Shown piece by piece: positions 22,358 through 31,191 of a DNA stretch of 64,000 nucleotides. Source of the DNA: Adiantum capillus-veneris (taxonomy: Eukaryota > Streptophyta > Polypodiopsida > Polypodiales > Pteridaceae); the NCBI GenBank assembly GCA_014529385.2, contig CM043966.1, forward strand, positions 42,259,537 to 42,323,536, read 5' to 3'. The position numbers were made by a program, and so were the translations under genes. Position 1 is the first letter of the stretch; each line of letters starts with the position of its first letter. The notes beneath the pieces were generated by a model. That model saw only the letters and a list, made by a program, of their open reading frames with translations, did no database searches and was not told where the DNA came from.

Positions 22358-22903
22358 TTGTTTTTTCTTTGTCCAAGTTGTTACAAGAAACAAAAAACGA
22401 TCATTTGTTCTAACTGGGAATGTGTGTGCAGTGAAAGTTCAATCCTTAGAGATCTAGCTCTATTACCAATTGAGTTGCAGGAGCAAGTAGTAAGGCGTCT
22501 CCCTCATAACAAGAGGGTGGTGAAGTTAAGACGGAAGGTCCTACGCGTGGATTCCATTTTCCTCTTGTTGTTGGGCACTAAGGAAGACCGCGCATTCATC
22601 CAACTAGTGTGTGCCCTAAGATTGGTCAATAGAGTGAAATTTGGCGTTTGGCGAGTGCATTTCACCATTGAGGAAGACTCTTCAGGAAACTTGAGGCCAG
22701 AGTTCATGCTTCATAGACTCACATTTGGTGAATTTTTCCCTCATTTGCGTCTTATTAATAGTCTTCCTTTCGCTTTCAACAAAGGAGATAGGGAGCTATT
22801 CAGAGCTTGTCTTAATAAAGAGATCATAGAGAAGATTGCAAATTTGTATAAATTCTCATCCTTCTCTACTTTCTATGACACTTTGTTCATAGAGACATTG
22901 TAA
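22358..22903 (+). CDS. Accessory ORF B1 (no start codon; F-box-like helix)
   Basis: An open frame of about 180 codons with no ATG near its start. A splice-acceptor-like site (a CTAAC branch-point match, then GTGTGCAG ending at 22431) lies inside it, so the coding exon probably starts at 22432. The protein begins LALLPIELQEQVVRRLPH, which resembles the first helix of an F-box, but the rest of the F-box pattern is not evident. Later blocks are FIQLVCAL, LTFGEFFPHL and LINSLPFAF. It is paralogous to B2, with about a third of residues shared. Function unknown; adaptor or RNA-binding roles are guesses. Confidence 0.6.
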   Translation: MFFLCPSCYKKQKTIICSNWECVCSESSILRDLALLPIELQEQVVRRLPHNKRVVKLRRKVLRVDSIFLLLLGTKEDRAFIQLVCALRLVNRVKFGVWRVHFTIEEDSSGNLRPEFMLHRLTFGEFFPHLRLINSLPFAFNKGDRELFRACLNKEIIEKIANLYKFSSFSTFYDTLFIETL

Positions 22904-22949
22904 ATCTCTTTATTCTTTTGAATGATTTAACCATAATCCTAAGGAGTTT

Positions 22950-23408
22950 TTGTCCAGGAATTTTGTAGCACAAGTGGAGTCTTTAAATCTTGAAAACTTG
23001 ATTGGACTTGATGAGGATGTTCTTTATGAAATTGTGAGAAGGTTGCCTCACTCCGACTGTGTGGAACTCGAAGGAAAGGAGCTCCTAGTCAATTGCTACT
23101 TTCTCACGGCCTTCGACGAGCATGAAGATCTAGTTTTTATACAAACCGCTTGTGCGTTGGGAATTGTAGAGCAAGTGCAATTTATCACTTGGGACGTGGT
23201 TGCTCTTTTGGATCCAGAAAATGAAGTTCTAGAGATTTCTGTTTATCTCCTTAGCTTTGAAGAATTTCAACCCTTCTTAGAGCTCATCAATAGTCTACCT
23301 TTTTGTTTTGATCAAACAAATCGAGACCTCATTGAAGCTTGGATAGCTGAAGAAGAAAACCTAGAGTGGTATTTTCTTACTTCTTCATTTGCAGGCGAGT
23401 GGTTCTAA
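22950..23408 (+). CDS. Accessory ORF B2 (no start codon; paralogue of B1)
   Basis: About 150 codons with no methionine codon after the non-ATG first codon. The frame begins across an acceptor-like site, TTTTTGTCCAG ending at 22957. It carries IGLDEDVLYEIVRRLPH, FIQTACAL, LSFEEFQPFL and LINSLPFCF, matching B1 block for block. The C-terminal end runs across another strong acceptor-like site (T-rich tract then TTTGCAG, ending 23394), 64 nt before gag. Expression would need splicing from an upstream exon or non-AUG initiation. The B1/B2 pair is missing from element 2, where A2 is followed directly by gag. Confidence 0.6.
   Translation: MSRNFVAQVESLNLENLIGLDEDVLYEIVRRLPHSDCVELEGKELLVNCYFLTAFDEHEDLVFIQTACALGIVEQVQFITWDVVALLDPENEVLEISVYLLSFEEFQPFLELINSLPFCFDQTNRDLIEAWIAEEENLEWYFLTSSFAGEWF
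23393..23394 (+). promoter_or_regulatory. Candidate 3' splice site before gag, element 1
   Basis: A long T/C-rich tract (about 23370-23390) ends in TTTGCAG. It could produce a spliced mRNA in which gag is the first ORF, bypassing the accessory ORFs. Prediction by eye only. Confidence 0.35.
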
Positions 23409-23457
23409 ATCTCTATTGTATCCCTTATTGTAACTCGTGTTGTAATATTTCACAATA

Positions 23458-24797
23458 ATGGAGAGCCAACGCCAAATGTCTGGATATCCTCTTTTCTTTG
23501 GAGAGCCTGGAGAGGATGCAGAATTATTTTTAGCAAATTTCAAGATGTCTTGCCGTATGAAGAGGATAGTAACCGATCAAGAACGTGTAGAAATGTTTGA
23601 GGTGGTCCTTAGGAAAGATGCTAGTACTTGGTTTGACTCTTTGCCTCAGGAAGTTAAGGGGAATTATACAGAAGTTTTGAATCGTTTTAAGAGATACTTC
23701 TTTGATCCCCAAAACACTCAAAAACTATGGCAAGACATTGTTTCTCATAAGCAAAAAGACTTAGATGACTACTACTTGTACAAGCAAGAGTTTCTACGTC
23801 TTTGGGGTCTATGGATACGAAATGTTGCTAACCCTGGTGATGGTGCAGAATTTTTAAAGAAGGAGAGGTTCATAGCCGGACTCTCTCCTGACCTTAAGGT
23901 AAAAGTTGAGGCGGGTGCACCTACTACTTTTTATGCAGCTGAAACTAGGGCTGCTGAGAAGTATAAGAAACTCAAGTGCTTAAGGGGAGAGGTTCCAATA
24001 GAAGGTCTTAGACCCAAAGGTAAGTCACAAGCATCAACATCTAGGGAGCTTCCTGAGGTAACGGCTGAAGTGATTGAGAAGTTAAATGAATCTTTAAGCA
24101 GCCTGTCAATTCACCTTGCACAAGCTGTAGGTCCAAAGGGACAAGCAAAGAAGTCAGAAGAGAGAGAGAGCCACGAACTAGGAGAGTCTTGCAATGTTGG
24201 AATTGCGGAGAGTCTGGACATGGGATGTATAATTGTCCTTGGCCCCGTGGAGAGCCAGGGAGACCTAACTTGAATTACCCAGTGATGAATGCAGGAGAAG
24301 GAGCTGGTCAACAACCAAGGCTTCTACAAAGGCCAAATGGACCAAGACCACCTCCACAAGGGGTACAAGGAGTTCCACCTTTGCCAGATCCAAATGTGCA
24401 TGTGGTAGAGGTGACAAATTCAAATGAGGTTGACATGGAAGCCAATGGCATTAAGCGTGGCCGAGGAAAAGGTAAAGAGAAAGAGGGTGTCCCATCACAG
24501 AGTGACCATGGACAAGGCAAGAAGGCAAAGGAGACCAAGGAAGCTAAGAGGACTCGACGTCGAATCAATCTCCAAGACTTCCCTCTTGGACATGGTATGG
24601 CTCCATACAACCTGTTGGAAGACATGCGAGGTAAGAGTCCTGATATCTCATGGCCTCAGTTTCTTGCAAACAATAGCAAGGCTAGGTGCGTAGGCATTTG
24701 TAAAAATGTTTTTGTGGAGGCCTTTGGCATTAAGAAGGCAGTGGATTTTTATGTTATGTCGACCAAGGGAAATGGTTTAGCAAGGCTAGGTGCGTAG
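23458..24797 (+). pseudogene. gag of element 1, frameshifted, with protease start deleted
   Basis: The capsid part starts at ATG 23458 (MESQRQMSGYPLFFGE...) and reads well to about 24165. There a GA run is two bases longer than in element 2, shifting the frame. The next frame (24189-24797) holds the CCHC knuckle CWNCGESGHGMYNC, a Pro-rich linker, a basic stretch and the conserved DFPLGHGMAPYNLLED block. At 24669, QFLA joins directly to NNSKARC. Compared with element 2 this removes 87 codons including the DGGA protease site, with a GCA microhomology at the join. Gag would form the particle; this copy cannot make a full Gag-Pol. Confidence 0.85.
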
Positions 24798-24986
24798 GCA
24801 TTTGTAAAAATGTTTTTGTGGAGGCCTTTGGCATTAAGAAGGCAGTGGATTTTTATGTTATGTCGACCAAGGGAAATGGTTTAGCAAGGCTAGGTGCGTA
24901 GGCATTTGTAAAAATGTTTTTGTGGAGGCCTTTGGCATTAAGAAGGCAGTGGATTTTTATGTTATGTCGACCAAGGGAAATGGTTA
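24676..24986. repeat. Triplicated segment of about 104 bp in the protease region
   Basis: AGCAAGGCTAGGTGCGTAGG starts copies near 24676, 24779 and 24883. Each copy encodes the segment ending in VDFYVMSTKGNG. Two extra copies add about 208 bp, which is one base beyond a multiple of three, so gag and pol are put in different frames. Element 2 has one copy. Confidence 0.9.
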
Positions 24987-27900
24987 CCCATTTATCCTAG
25001 GAAGACCATGGCTAATGAAAATGCGAGCTTTGCAGGATTGGGAGAGTGGAAAGCTAATTTGCAGGAATGACAATCACAAGAAGGTTGTCTTTGACATGAA
25101 GGAGCAACGCCAAGAGGAGCTCCATGAAGAATCATCTCAAAGTGAGACGGAAGAAGGTTGGACCGATAGCACTTCAGAAGAAGAAAGTAGTAGTAGCATT
25201 ACTGAAGAGGAGTCTTCCATCGAAGTCATGGGGGTAAGGTTTAAGCCAAGCAACCAAGAGACCTCTTGTCGAGGTTTGGAAGAGGTAGGTTCCCAAGAGA
25301 ACCAAAAGGTGGAAGATGAAGGAATGTTAGAAGGTATGTTTTCTACAACACTTACAAAGGATGAAAGAGAGGAGTTCAAATGTGTGCTAAGGAAGTTTCC
25401 TAGGCTTTTTGCTAAAGACTACACCGATGTGCGTGGAGTAGATGTTGTTCAACACAAGATTGAGCTAAAGCCTCAGGCCACACCTAAAGCTCAGAAGCTA
25501 CGAAGGCTAGGAGTTATAAAGGAACAGGCTCTACTCAAGGAGGTAAGGAAGCTTCTAGCAGCAGGTTTCATTTATCCAGTGGAGAATTCAGAGTGGGTCT
25601 CTCCTGTTGTTGTCACTCCTAAGAAAAATGGCAAGTGGAGGGTGTGTGTGGATTACCGTCCCCTCAATGAGGCAACAAAAAGAGATCACTTTCCCCTCCC
25701 ATTTCAGGATGAGATATTAAATGAGGTAACTGGTCATGAGAAGTACACTGTGTGTGATGGCTACTCAGGTTACTTTCAAATAGGGATTGCATTGGAGGAT
25801 CAATTGAAAACAACCTTTATCACTCCTTGGGGTTGTTCTGCTTTTAGAGTCATGCCATTTGGTCTGACAAATGCTCCTGCAACATTCCAACGTTTCATGA
25901 ACATGGTGTTTCAAGCATTCTTTGAAAAGTCAATTAGGGTGTTCATTGATGATTTCTGTATTTATAGCTCAAAATCATTGCATCTACAAAGGGTAGAAGA
26001 AGGTTTAAAGAAGCTCTACGACATGGGAGGTCAACTCAACCCCGACAAGTGCCACATAGGTGAGGATGAAGTGATCTTGCTCGGTCACAAGGTTTCCTAT
26101 AAAGGCATTGAGGTGGATCCTTCAAAGGAAAAGGCTCTTATTGAGCTCCCATCACCGAAGAGTCTTAAGGAGGTCATCTCTTTCATTCAGAAGGTGAAGT
26201 ATATGTCACGCTTCATTCACTTAGCCTCGGAGTTGCTTCATCCTTTGCAAAAGTTGACACAACAAGTAGAATTTGCATGGTCTGATGAGCTTGAAGAGTA
26301 TTTTTGTAACATTAAAGTCATTTTGTCAGAGCTACCAACACTCATGCCTCCTTGTTGGGAGTACACATTCTTTGTTAGCTCTAGTGTTGGAAGGGAAACA
26401 ATTGGTGCCGTGTTGCTACAACAAGATCCCCACAGTACAAGGATGCGACCCATCTACTTTGCTAGTAGGGTCATTAATGCTTTGGAGAGAGACTACACAG
26501 AAGCAGAACTCATGATGCTTTCTCTCATGTTTGCGGTGAGAAAGTTTAGATCCTACTTGCTCCCAAAACCTTTTGTAATCCTCACCGCAGAGAATTTGTT
26601 CCCTTGGGTGTCATCTCAAATGAATCTTAGTACTAGGATCTCAAAGTGGATTATGGAGTTGCAAGAGTTTCAATACTCTTTCAAGGTAGAAGATAGTGTG
26701 CGTGCACAATTGGCAGGGATTCTCACTTATAGGGTACATGAGAAGGAAATTAAGGTGCCTCAAGTAAAGACCCTACCATTGCCACCACAAAAAAGTATTC
26801 CCAATGCTTTTACCTTGTTCTTTGATGGAGCTTTTCGTCGAGCCACAGGAAAAGCAGGGGGAGGCCTAGTGTTGCTCAACCCAAGTGGAGAGGTGGTCAT
26901 GAAAGAGAAGTTCAATCTACCAAGTTCAGCTAGCAACAATGAAGCAGAATATGACACACTACTTCATGGTTTAAAAATATGCATTGGCCATGGTGTACAA
27001 CGTCTCATGGTAAAAGGGGATGCACTTCTCATTGTGAAGCAGATTTTAGGCATCTGGGCATGCAAAAATGAAATACTAAGGGCCAAAGTTCATACCATCC
27101 GTAGGCTATTTAATCAATTTGAGGAGGTGCAACTATATCATATTCCGAGGAAACAAAATGAGGATGCCGATTTACTTGCACAACAAGCAGTTACATGTGT
27201 TGAGAGAGAATTGCAGGTCATCATGGTGGCAGCAGCTGTCAAGCAACCGAGATACCAGGGATTGGAGTCATTGGCTCCCATTATCGGCTACATTTTGGAG
27301 GGTGAGTTTCCACAAGACTTCACGAAGGCTCAGAAGAGGAGACTCATGAAGAAGGCAAGTTTCTATCTCTTCCTAGAAGGCTCCCTCTATCAAAGAGGGA
27401 GGGATCAAGTATGCAGAAGAGTACCAACTATTGAGGAAATTCCAGCCATTATAAAAGTTTTGCATGAAGAAGCATGTGGTGATCATTTTGCCCAAGAATT
27501 AACTGTGAAGAAGATTTTGCTTGCGGGGTATGTTTGGCCAAGTCTGCATGTGGATGTCCAACATTGGTGTAAAAGTTGTCACAATTGTCAGGTAAATGGG
27601 AATAGAAGATTGGTTTATGGTCCAAGGCAAATCGTGCTTGCAAATGGACCGTTTGAAAAGTGGGGCATTGATGCTATGGGTCCTCTGCCTAGGACAAAAC
27701 ATGGTAAACTCTACATTCTAGTGGCTGTAGACTATATGACTAGGTGGGTGGAAGCACAAAGTGTGGCAAAGGTAAATGAGAAGACAGTGAGCAAATTCGT
27801 CTACACTCACATTTGTTGTAGATTTGGCACACCTTTGGAGATTGTTTCTGATAATGGTCAAGAGTTTAGAAAGGGATTGCTCACAGAAGTCTGTGAAGAA

Positions 27901-28680
27901 CTTCACATTCTACATCGTCACAGTACACCCTACTATCCCCAATCAAATGGTTTGGTAGAAAAAGCTAATGGTATCATTGCAGGCATCATTAGAAAGATGG
28001 TGAAAAACAAGACAAAGTTGTGGGATGACTTCTTGGATGGTGCCTTGTGGGCGTATCGAACCACATATAGGGAAGCCACGGAGTTCACACCATTTCACTT
28101 GGTCTATGGTCAAGAGGCTTTACATCCAATTGAACTAAACATTCCAACAATGCGACTTCATGGCAAATCAGCACAAGATGATCAAGAAGCATGGATGGAT
28201 CGACTTCTTACCTTAGCTGAGCTTGAGTGGAAAAGAGAATCAGCATACGAGTGCTATAAGAGGAAAGCCACACAGACAAAGGAGAAGCTTGACAAGAAAC
28301 TGAAGGACAAAGGCATCAATGAAGGAGATCTTGTGCTAAGGTATGACAATCGACTCGATAATCGTTTTGATGTCAAATTTGAAACAAGATGGCAAGGGCC
28401 ATACATAGTCAAGAAGGCTTTCAATTCAAGTTACTATCAGCTTATGGACTTGAATGGTAAAGAGCACTCCAGGAAAGTAAACGGGTATCGCTTGAAGCCT
28501 TACTTGAGTCGCCTTCTACCAAAGGATCTACCAGAACAAAAGGCAACTATCCCATGTAAGTATTATTCCATGAAGCATGAGTGTAACACAAACCAAAATT
28601 CCAAGGGGCCAAACAATGAAGATCTTGTCAAGGACTCTGAAGCACTCTCTTTGGAAAAGATTCTTTATGATGGTACATGA
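24922..28680 (+). CDS. pol of element 1: RT, degenerate RNase H, archaeal-type RNase H, integrase
   Basis: The frame is open for 1252 codons; the first ATG falls in the last triplicated segment, so the natural start is unclear. ILGRPWL (25-31) is the end of protease. RT spans about 150-440 with catalytic FIDD at 341-344. The first RNase H (about 480-590) has lost its acidic site (VSSSVG where VDAS is usual). A second, archaeal-type RNase H follows: Asp635, Glu674, Asp700 and Asp748/750. Integrase has His848/His855, Cys886/Cys889 and the D,D35E triad Asp917, Asp977, Glu1013, then a GPY-type C-terminal domain. Two RNases H with the first inactive is characteristic of the Tat lineage. No chromodomain is seen. 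Confidence 0.92.
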   Translation: MEAFGIKKAVDFYVMSTKGNGYPFILGRPWLMKMRALQDWESGKLICRNDNHKKVVFDMKEQRQEELHEESSQSETEEGWTDSTSEEESSSSITEEESSIEVMGVRFKPSNQETSCRGLEEVGSQENQKVEDEGMLEGMFSTTLTKDEREEFKCVLRKFPRLFAKDYTDVRGVDVVQHKIELKPQATPKAQKLRRLGVIKEQALLKEVRKLLAAGFIYPVENSEWVSPVVVTPKKNGKWRVCVDYRPLNEATKRDHFPLPFQDEILNEVTGHEKYTVCDGYSGYFQIGIALEDQLKTTFITPWGCSAFRVMPFGLTNAPATFQRFMNMVFQAFFEKSIRVFIDDFCIYSSKSLHLQRVEEGLKKLYDMGGQLNPDKCHIGEDEVILLGHKVSYKGIEVDPSKEKALIELPSPKSLKEVISFIQKVKYMSRFIHLASELLHPLQKLTQQVEFAWSDELEEYFCNIKVILSELPTLMPPCWEYTFFVSSSVGRETIGAVLLQQDPHSTRMRPIYFASRVINALERDYTEAELMMLSLMFAVRKFRSYLLPKPFVILTAENLFPWVSSQMNLSTRISKWIMELQEFQYSFKVEDSVRAQLAGILTYRVHEKEIKVPQVKTLPLPPQKSIPNAFTLFFDGAFRRATGKAGGGLVLLNPSGEVVMKEKFNLPSSASNNEAEYDTLLHGLKICIGHGVQRLMVKGDALLIVKQILGIWACKNEILRAKVHTIRRLFNQFEEVQLYHIPRKQNEDADLLAQQAVTCVERELQVIMVAAAVKQPRYQGLESLAPIIGYILEGEFPQDFTKAQKRRLMKKASFYLFLEGSLYQRGRDQVCRRVPTIEEIPAIIKVLHEEACGDHFAQELTVKKILLAGYVWPSLHVDVQHWCKSCHNCQVNGNRRLVYGPRQIVLANGPFEKWGIDAMGPLPRTKHGKLYILVAVDYMTRWVEAQSVAKVNEKTVSKFVYTHICCRFGTPLEIVSDNGQEFRKGLLTEVCEELHILHRHSTPYYPQSNGLVEKANGIIAGIIRKMVKNKTKLWDDFLDGALWAYRTTYREATEFTPFHLVYGQEALHPIELNIPTMRLHGKSAQDDQEAWMDRLLTLAELEWKRESAYECYKRKATQTKEKLDKKLKDKGINEGDLVLRYDNRLDNRFDVKFETRWQGPYIVKKAFNSSYYQLMDLNGKEHSRKVNGYRLKPYLSRLLPKDLPEQKATIPCKYYSMKHECNTNQNSKGPNNEDLVKDSEALSLEKILYDGT

Positions 28681-28694
28681 ATATACCATCATCC

Positions 28695-28708
28695 TGAGGA
28701 AGGGCTAT
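28695..28708 (+). promoter_or_regulatory. Polypurine tract of element 1
   Basis: TGAGGAAGGGCTAT directly precedes the 3' LTR and would prime plus-strand DNA. The equivalent in element 2, read on the minus strand, is at 37325-37340. Confidence 0.7.
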
Positions 28709-30833
28709 TGATAGCCGTTTTTCGGCTCTCTGTGATTGCCATAGTGAGTTATCCCCCCCTATCAAATCACTCAAACACTGTGGTTACCCTCACCCTTTCA
28801 CTGTATATAGGTGCGTGTGAGTTAGGGGACTTTTCCCATATCTCCTTACTGAAATAAAAAACCCTCAATTAGCTAGTCATTGGGCTAGTTGAGCCAAAAA
28901 AAATAGAAAATATAAGTATATTATGGCTCATGCGTATGTAAATATTTCTTTGTATATAGGGCCTAAATAAAATAATTTTTCATAATTATTTTGGTATTTA
29001 TTTAAATATTTCTACCCAGGTGTGTGTTATTTATGCTCTGTACATTGCCTCACCATTACCACAATTTTTCCTTACCATTTTTCATACTCTTTATTCCATA
29101 TAGAAATATTTTCATGTAAGCTTCTCTTATATTTGGTGTAACTCCACCCAACAAAAATCCAAAAAAACTAGTTTTATTTATGTGTATATTTTTTCACTAT
29201 TGTGATTTTTCCCTTCCTACATCTATTTTGTTTTTTTTTCTAAAAAATTAGAACACCAAAAATATTTATCTTTTTATGGTAGCCTCATAATGAGAGAGAT
29301 TGCTTTTGACCCCTTTATATTTTTTCCACTTATATTATTTATATTTGACATGTACATATTTTTTAGACCCCTCAATATTTGATTTTCTTAGTTGTACTAT
29401 TCACTTATATCATAATCTCAACAATATCTTCAATTATAGACCTACCAAATAAGGTCAAGGGTAGGTGCCATGCATACATGCACTATGGAGGGCTCACTCT
29501 TGGAGGTATTCAAAAGAATCATCCAAAGAAGGACCCCACAAGGACCTTGTGCAGTGGAAAAAAACGGTCGGTTTTGCTGAATTTTTAAAGTTCACTTGCT
29601 CTCCGAATTTGAAAACGTGATACAAACAAAAGTTGTAGCTCGTGGGCTGAACTTTTGCCTCAAATCTTTTCATATTTTTTTGAGCTACGAGCTGTGAGCT
29701 ATGATTTTATTAGTGGACCCCAGTTTTCCCATGCTATGCAGCCACACTCTCTCTTCCACTTTATCATTTTCCTCTTTCACACACACTTCTCCACTCATCA
29801 TCCCCACCTCTCTCACCACTCCTCTCTGCACCCTACTCACCTTCTCCTCAACCTTGAAGAATAAGAGAAACCATGGTGAACTCATACCTCCCACACACAA
29901 TTCCATTCCAAAATTGACCACCTACTCTCTTTTTTCCTCCTCCAATTTACCCATATCTATCAAAAAAACCACAAAATTCAGCCTCTTCTCCTAAAAGACA
30001 GCATCATGGTGGTTGATTACTCAGCTTCAATTACCTTGTCTCTCAAGGAAGGTCAAGAGTGGAGAAAAAATGTACCATCAAAGCTAGTGGACCGTCAACA
30101 AGCGTCAAAATTGGCCCTACTCAAGACACTTGGAGCATCAACCTTGTAAGAAAGCCACCTTTTCTTACCTCTTAAGAGTTTTTTTCTTCCTTATTTGTAT
30201 CCTACATGGATACTCCCATTGTAAATATCCAATTCCATTTGTAAATTAATACTAACTCTACTAACACTAACCCACTATGAAAAGTTCTATCACCTCCATT
30301 TCTCTCCTCTCTCTTTCCTCACCAACTTCTTGATAATTCCAAGCAAAAGAAATTAGATAAATTGCTGAAAATCTAACCCAACCATGGTTAGAGGAGTAAC
30401 CCTAGCCTTCAAAATTTCTATAAAAGGAGGGTGTAGCTAGCACAACAAGGGGGAGCCATAAGCAAGAGCACTATGCTATAGCTTGAGAAGCCAAGCTCAA
30501 CCTCTCTAGAAGGAGTTCTTAAGTGGAAGCTCATTGTCTTATGCATGTGCATGTGTTGTAATAGGAGATTAGCAAGGGAACTCTATGCCATTGTAAGAGA
30601 GAGAGTGATCACTCAATTGAGAGTAGGAAATCTATCATTTCTCCTACTAGTGTAAGCTCAACATTTGCTGAATCAAGGAGGGTGGATTTGAACTAAGCTT
30701 GGATACTTTGTCTCCCTTCCAACGTGAAGTGATGGACAACAATGATGCGTAAGTGTCTTGGTGGTTTTTGTTAAGTTCTTGATAGCTTGTCTCTGGTGTT
30801 GTCATCAATCTAGCCATAAATCCCACATACTGT
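28709..30833 (+). repeat. 3' LTR of element 1, first part
   Basis: It matches the 5' LTR from TGATAGCC to CACATACTGT with very few differences. It is then interrupted by element 2. The rest of this LTR resumes at 40890. Confidence 0.92.
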
Positions 30834-31092
30834 TGAGGCGGTCCGGGGCGGGCAACAAGAACAGCAACCTCTAGACACCCTTCAAGGCTCCCGTGCTGCT
30901 CAATGGGGCTGGGGCACAACACAACACAAACCAAAACAACAAACCCACAGCCAAATCCGAACTACACAAGGGGCACCACCTAGTTTAAGAGCGAACTAGG
31001 ACGCAAAAGAGGAGAATCGTTAGAGCAACCCACAAACAAGCAAGGAATTTACACTAACCCTAACACCAATGGAACACTCTCACACACTAAAA

Positions 31093-31135
<43 letters not shown>

Positions 31136-31191
31136 TGAGAGAGAGATGGTGCTCGGGCTGCTTTGAAGTGTATCGTTAATGATCAAGCAAA
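30834..31191 (-). repeat. Element 2, outer LTR fragment (3' end of LTR)
   Basis: It reads, inverted, from the LTR terminus through the (GA)n run to GATCAAGCAAA, where it joins pol sequence. The join shares GCAAA with both parents (LTR at 34988-34992, pol before 39691). Confidence 0.85.

Noticed and set aside
24922-28680. Endogenous plant pararetrovirus origin
   Set aside because: LTRs, target duplications, a polypurine tract and a full D,D35E integrase are present, and no movement protein is seen. This is a Ty3/gypsy retrotransposon.
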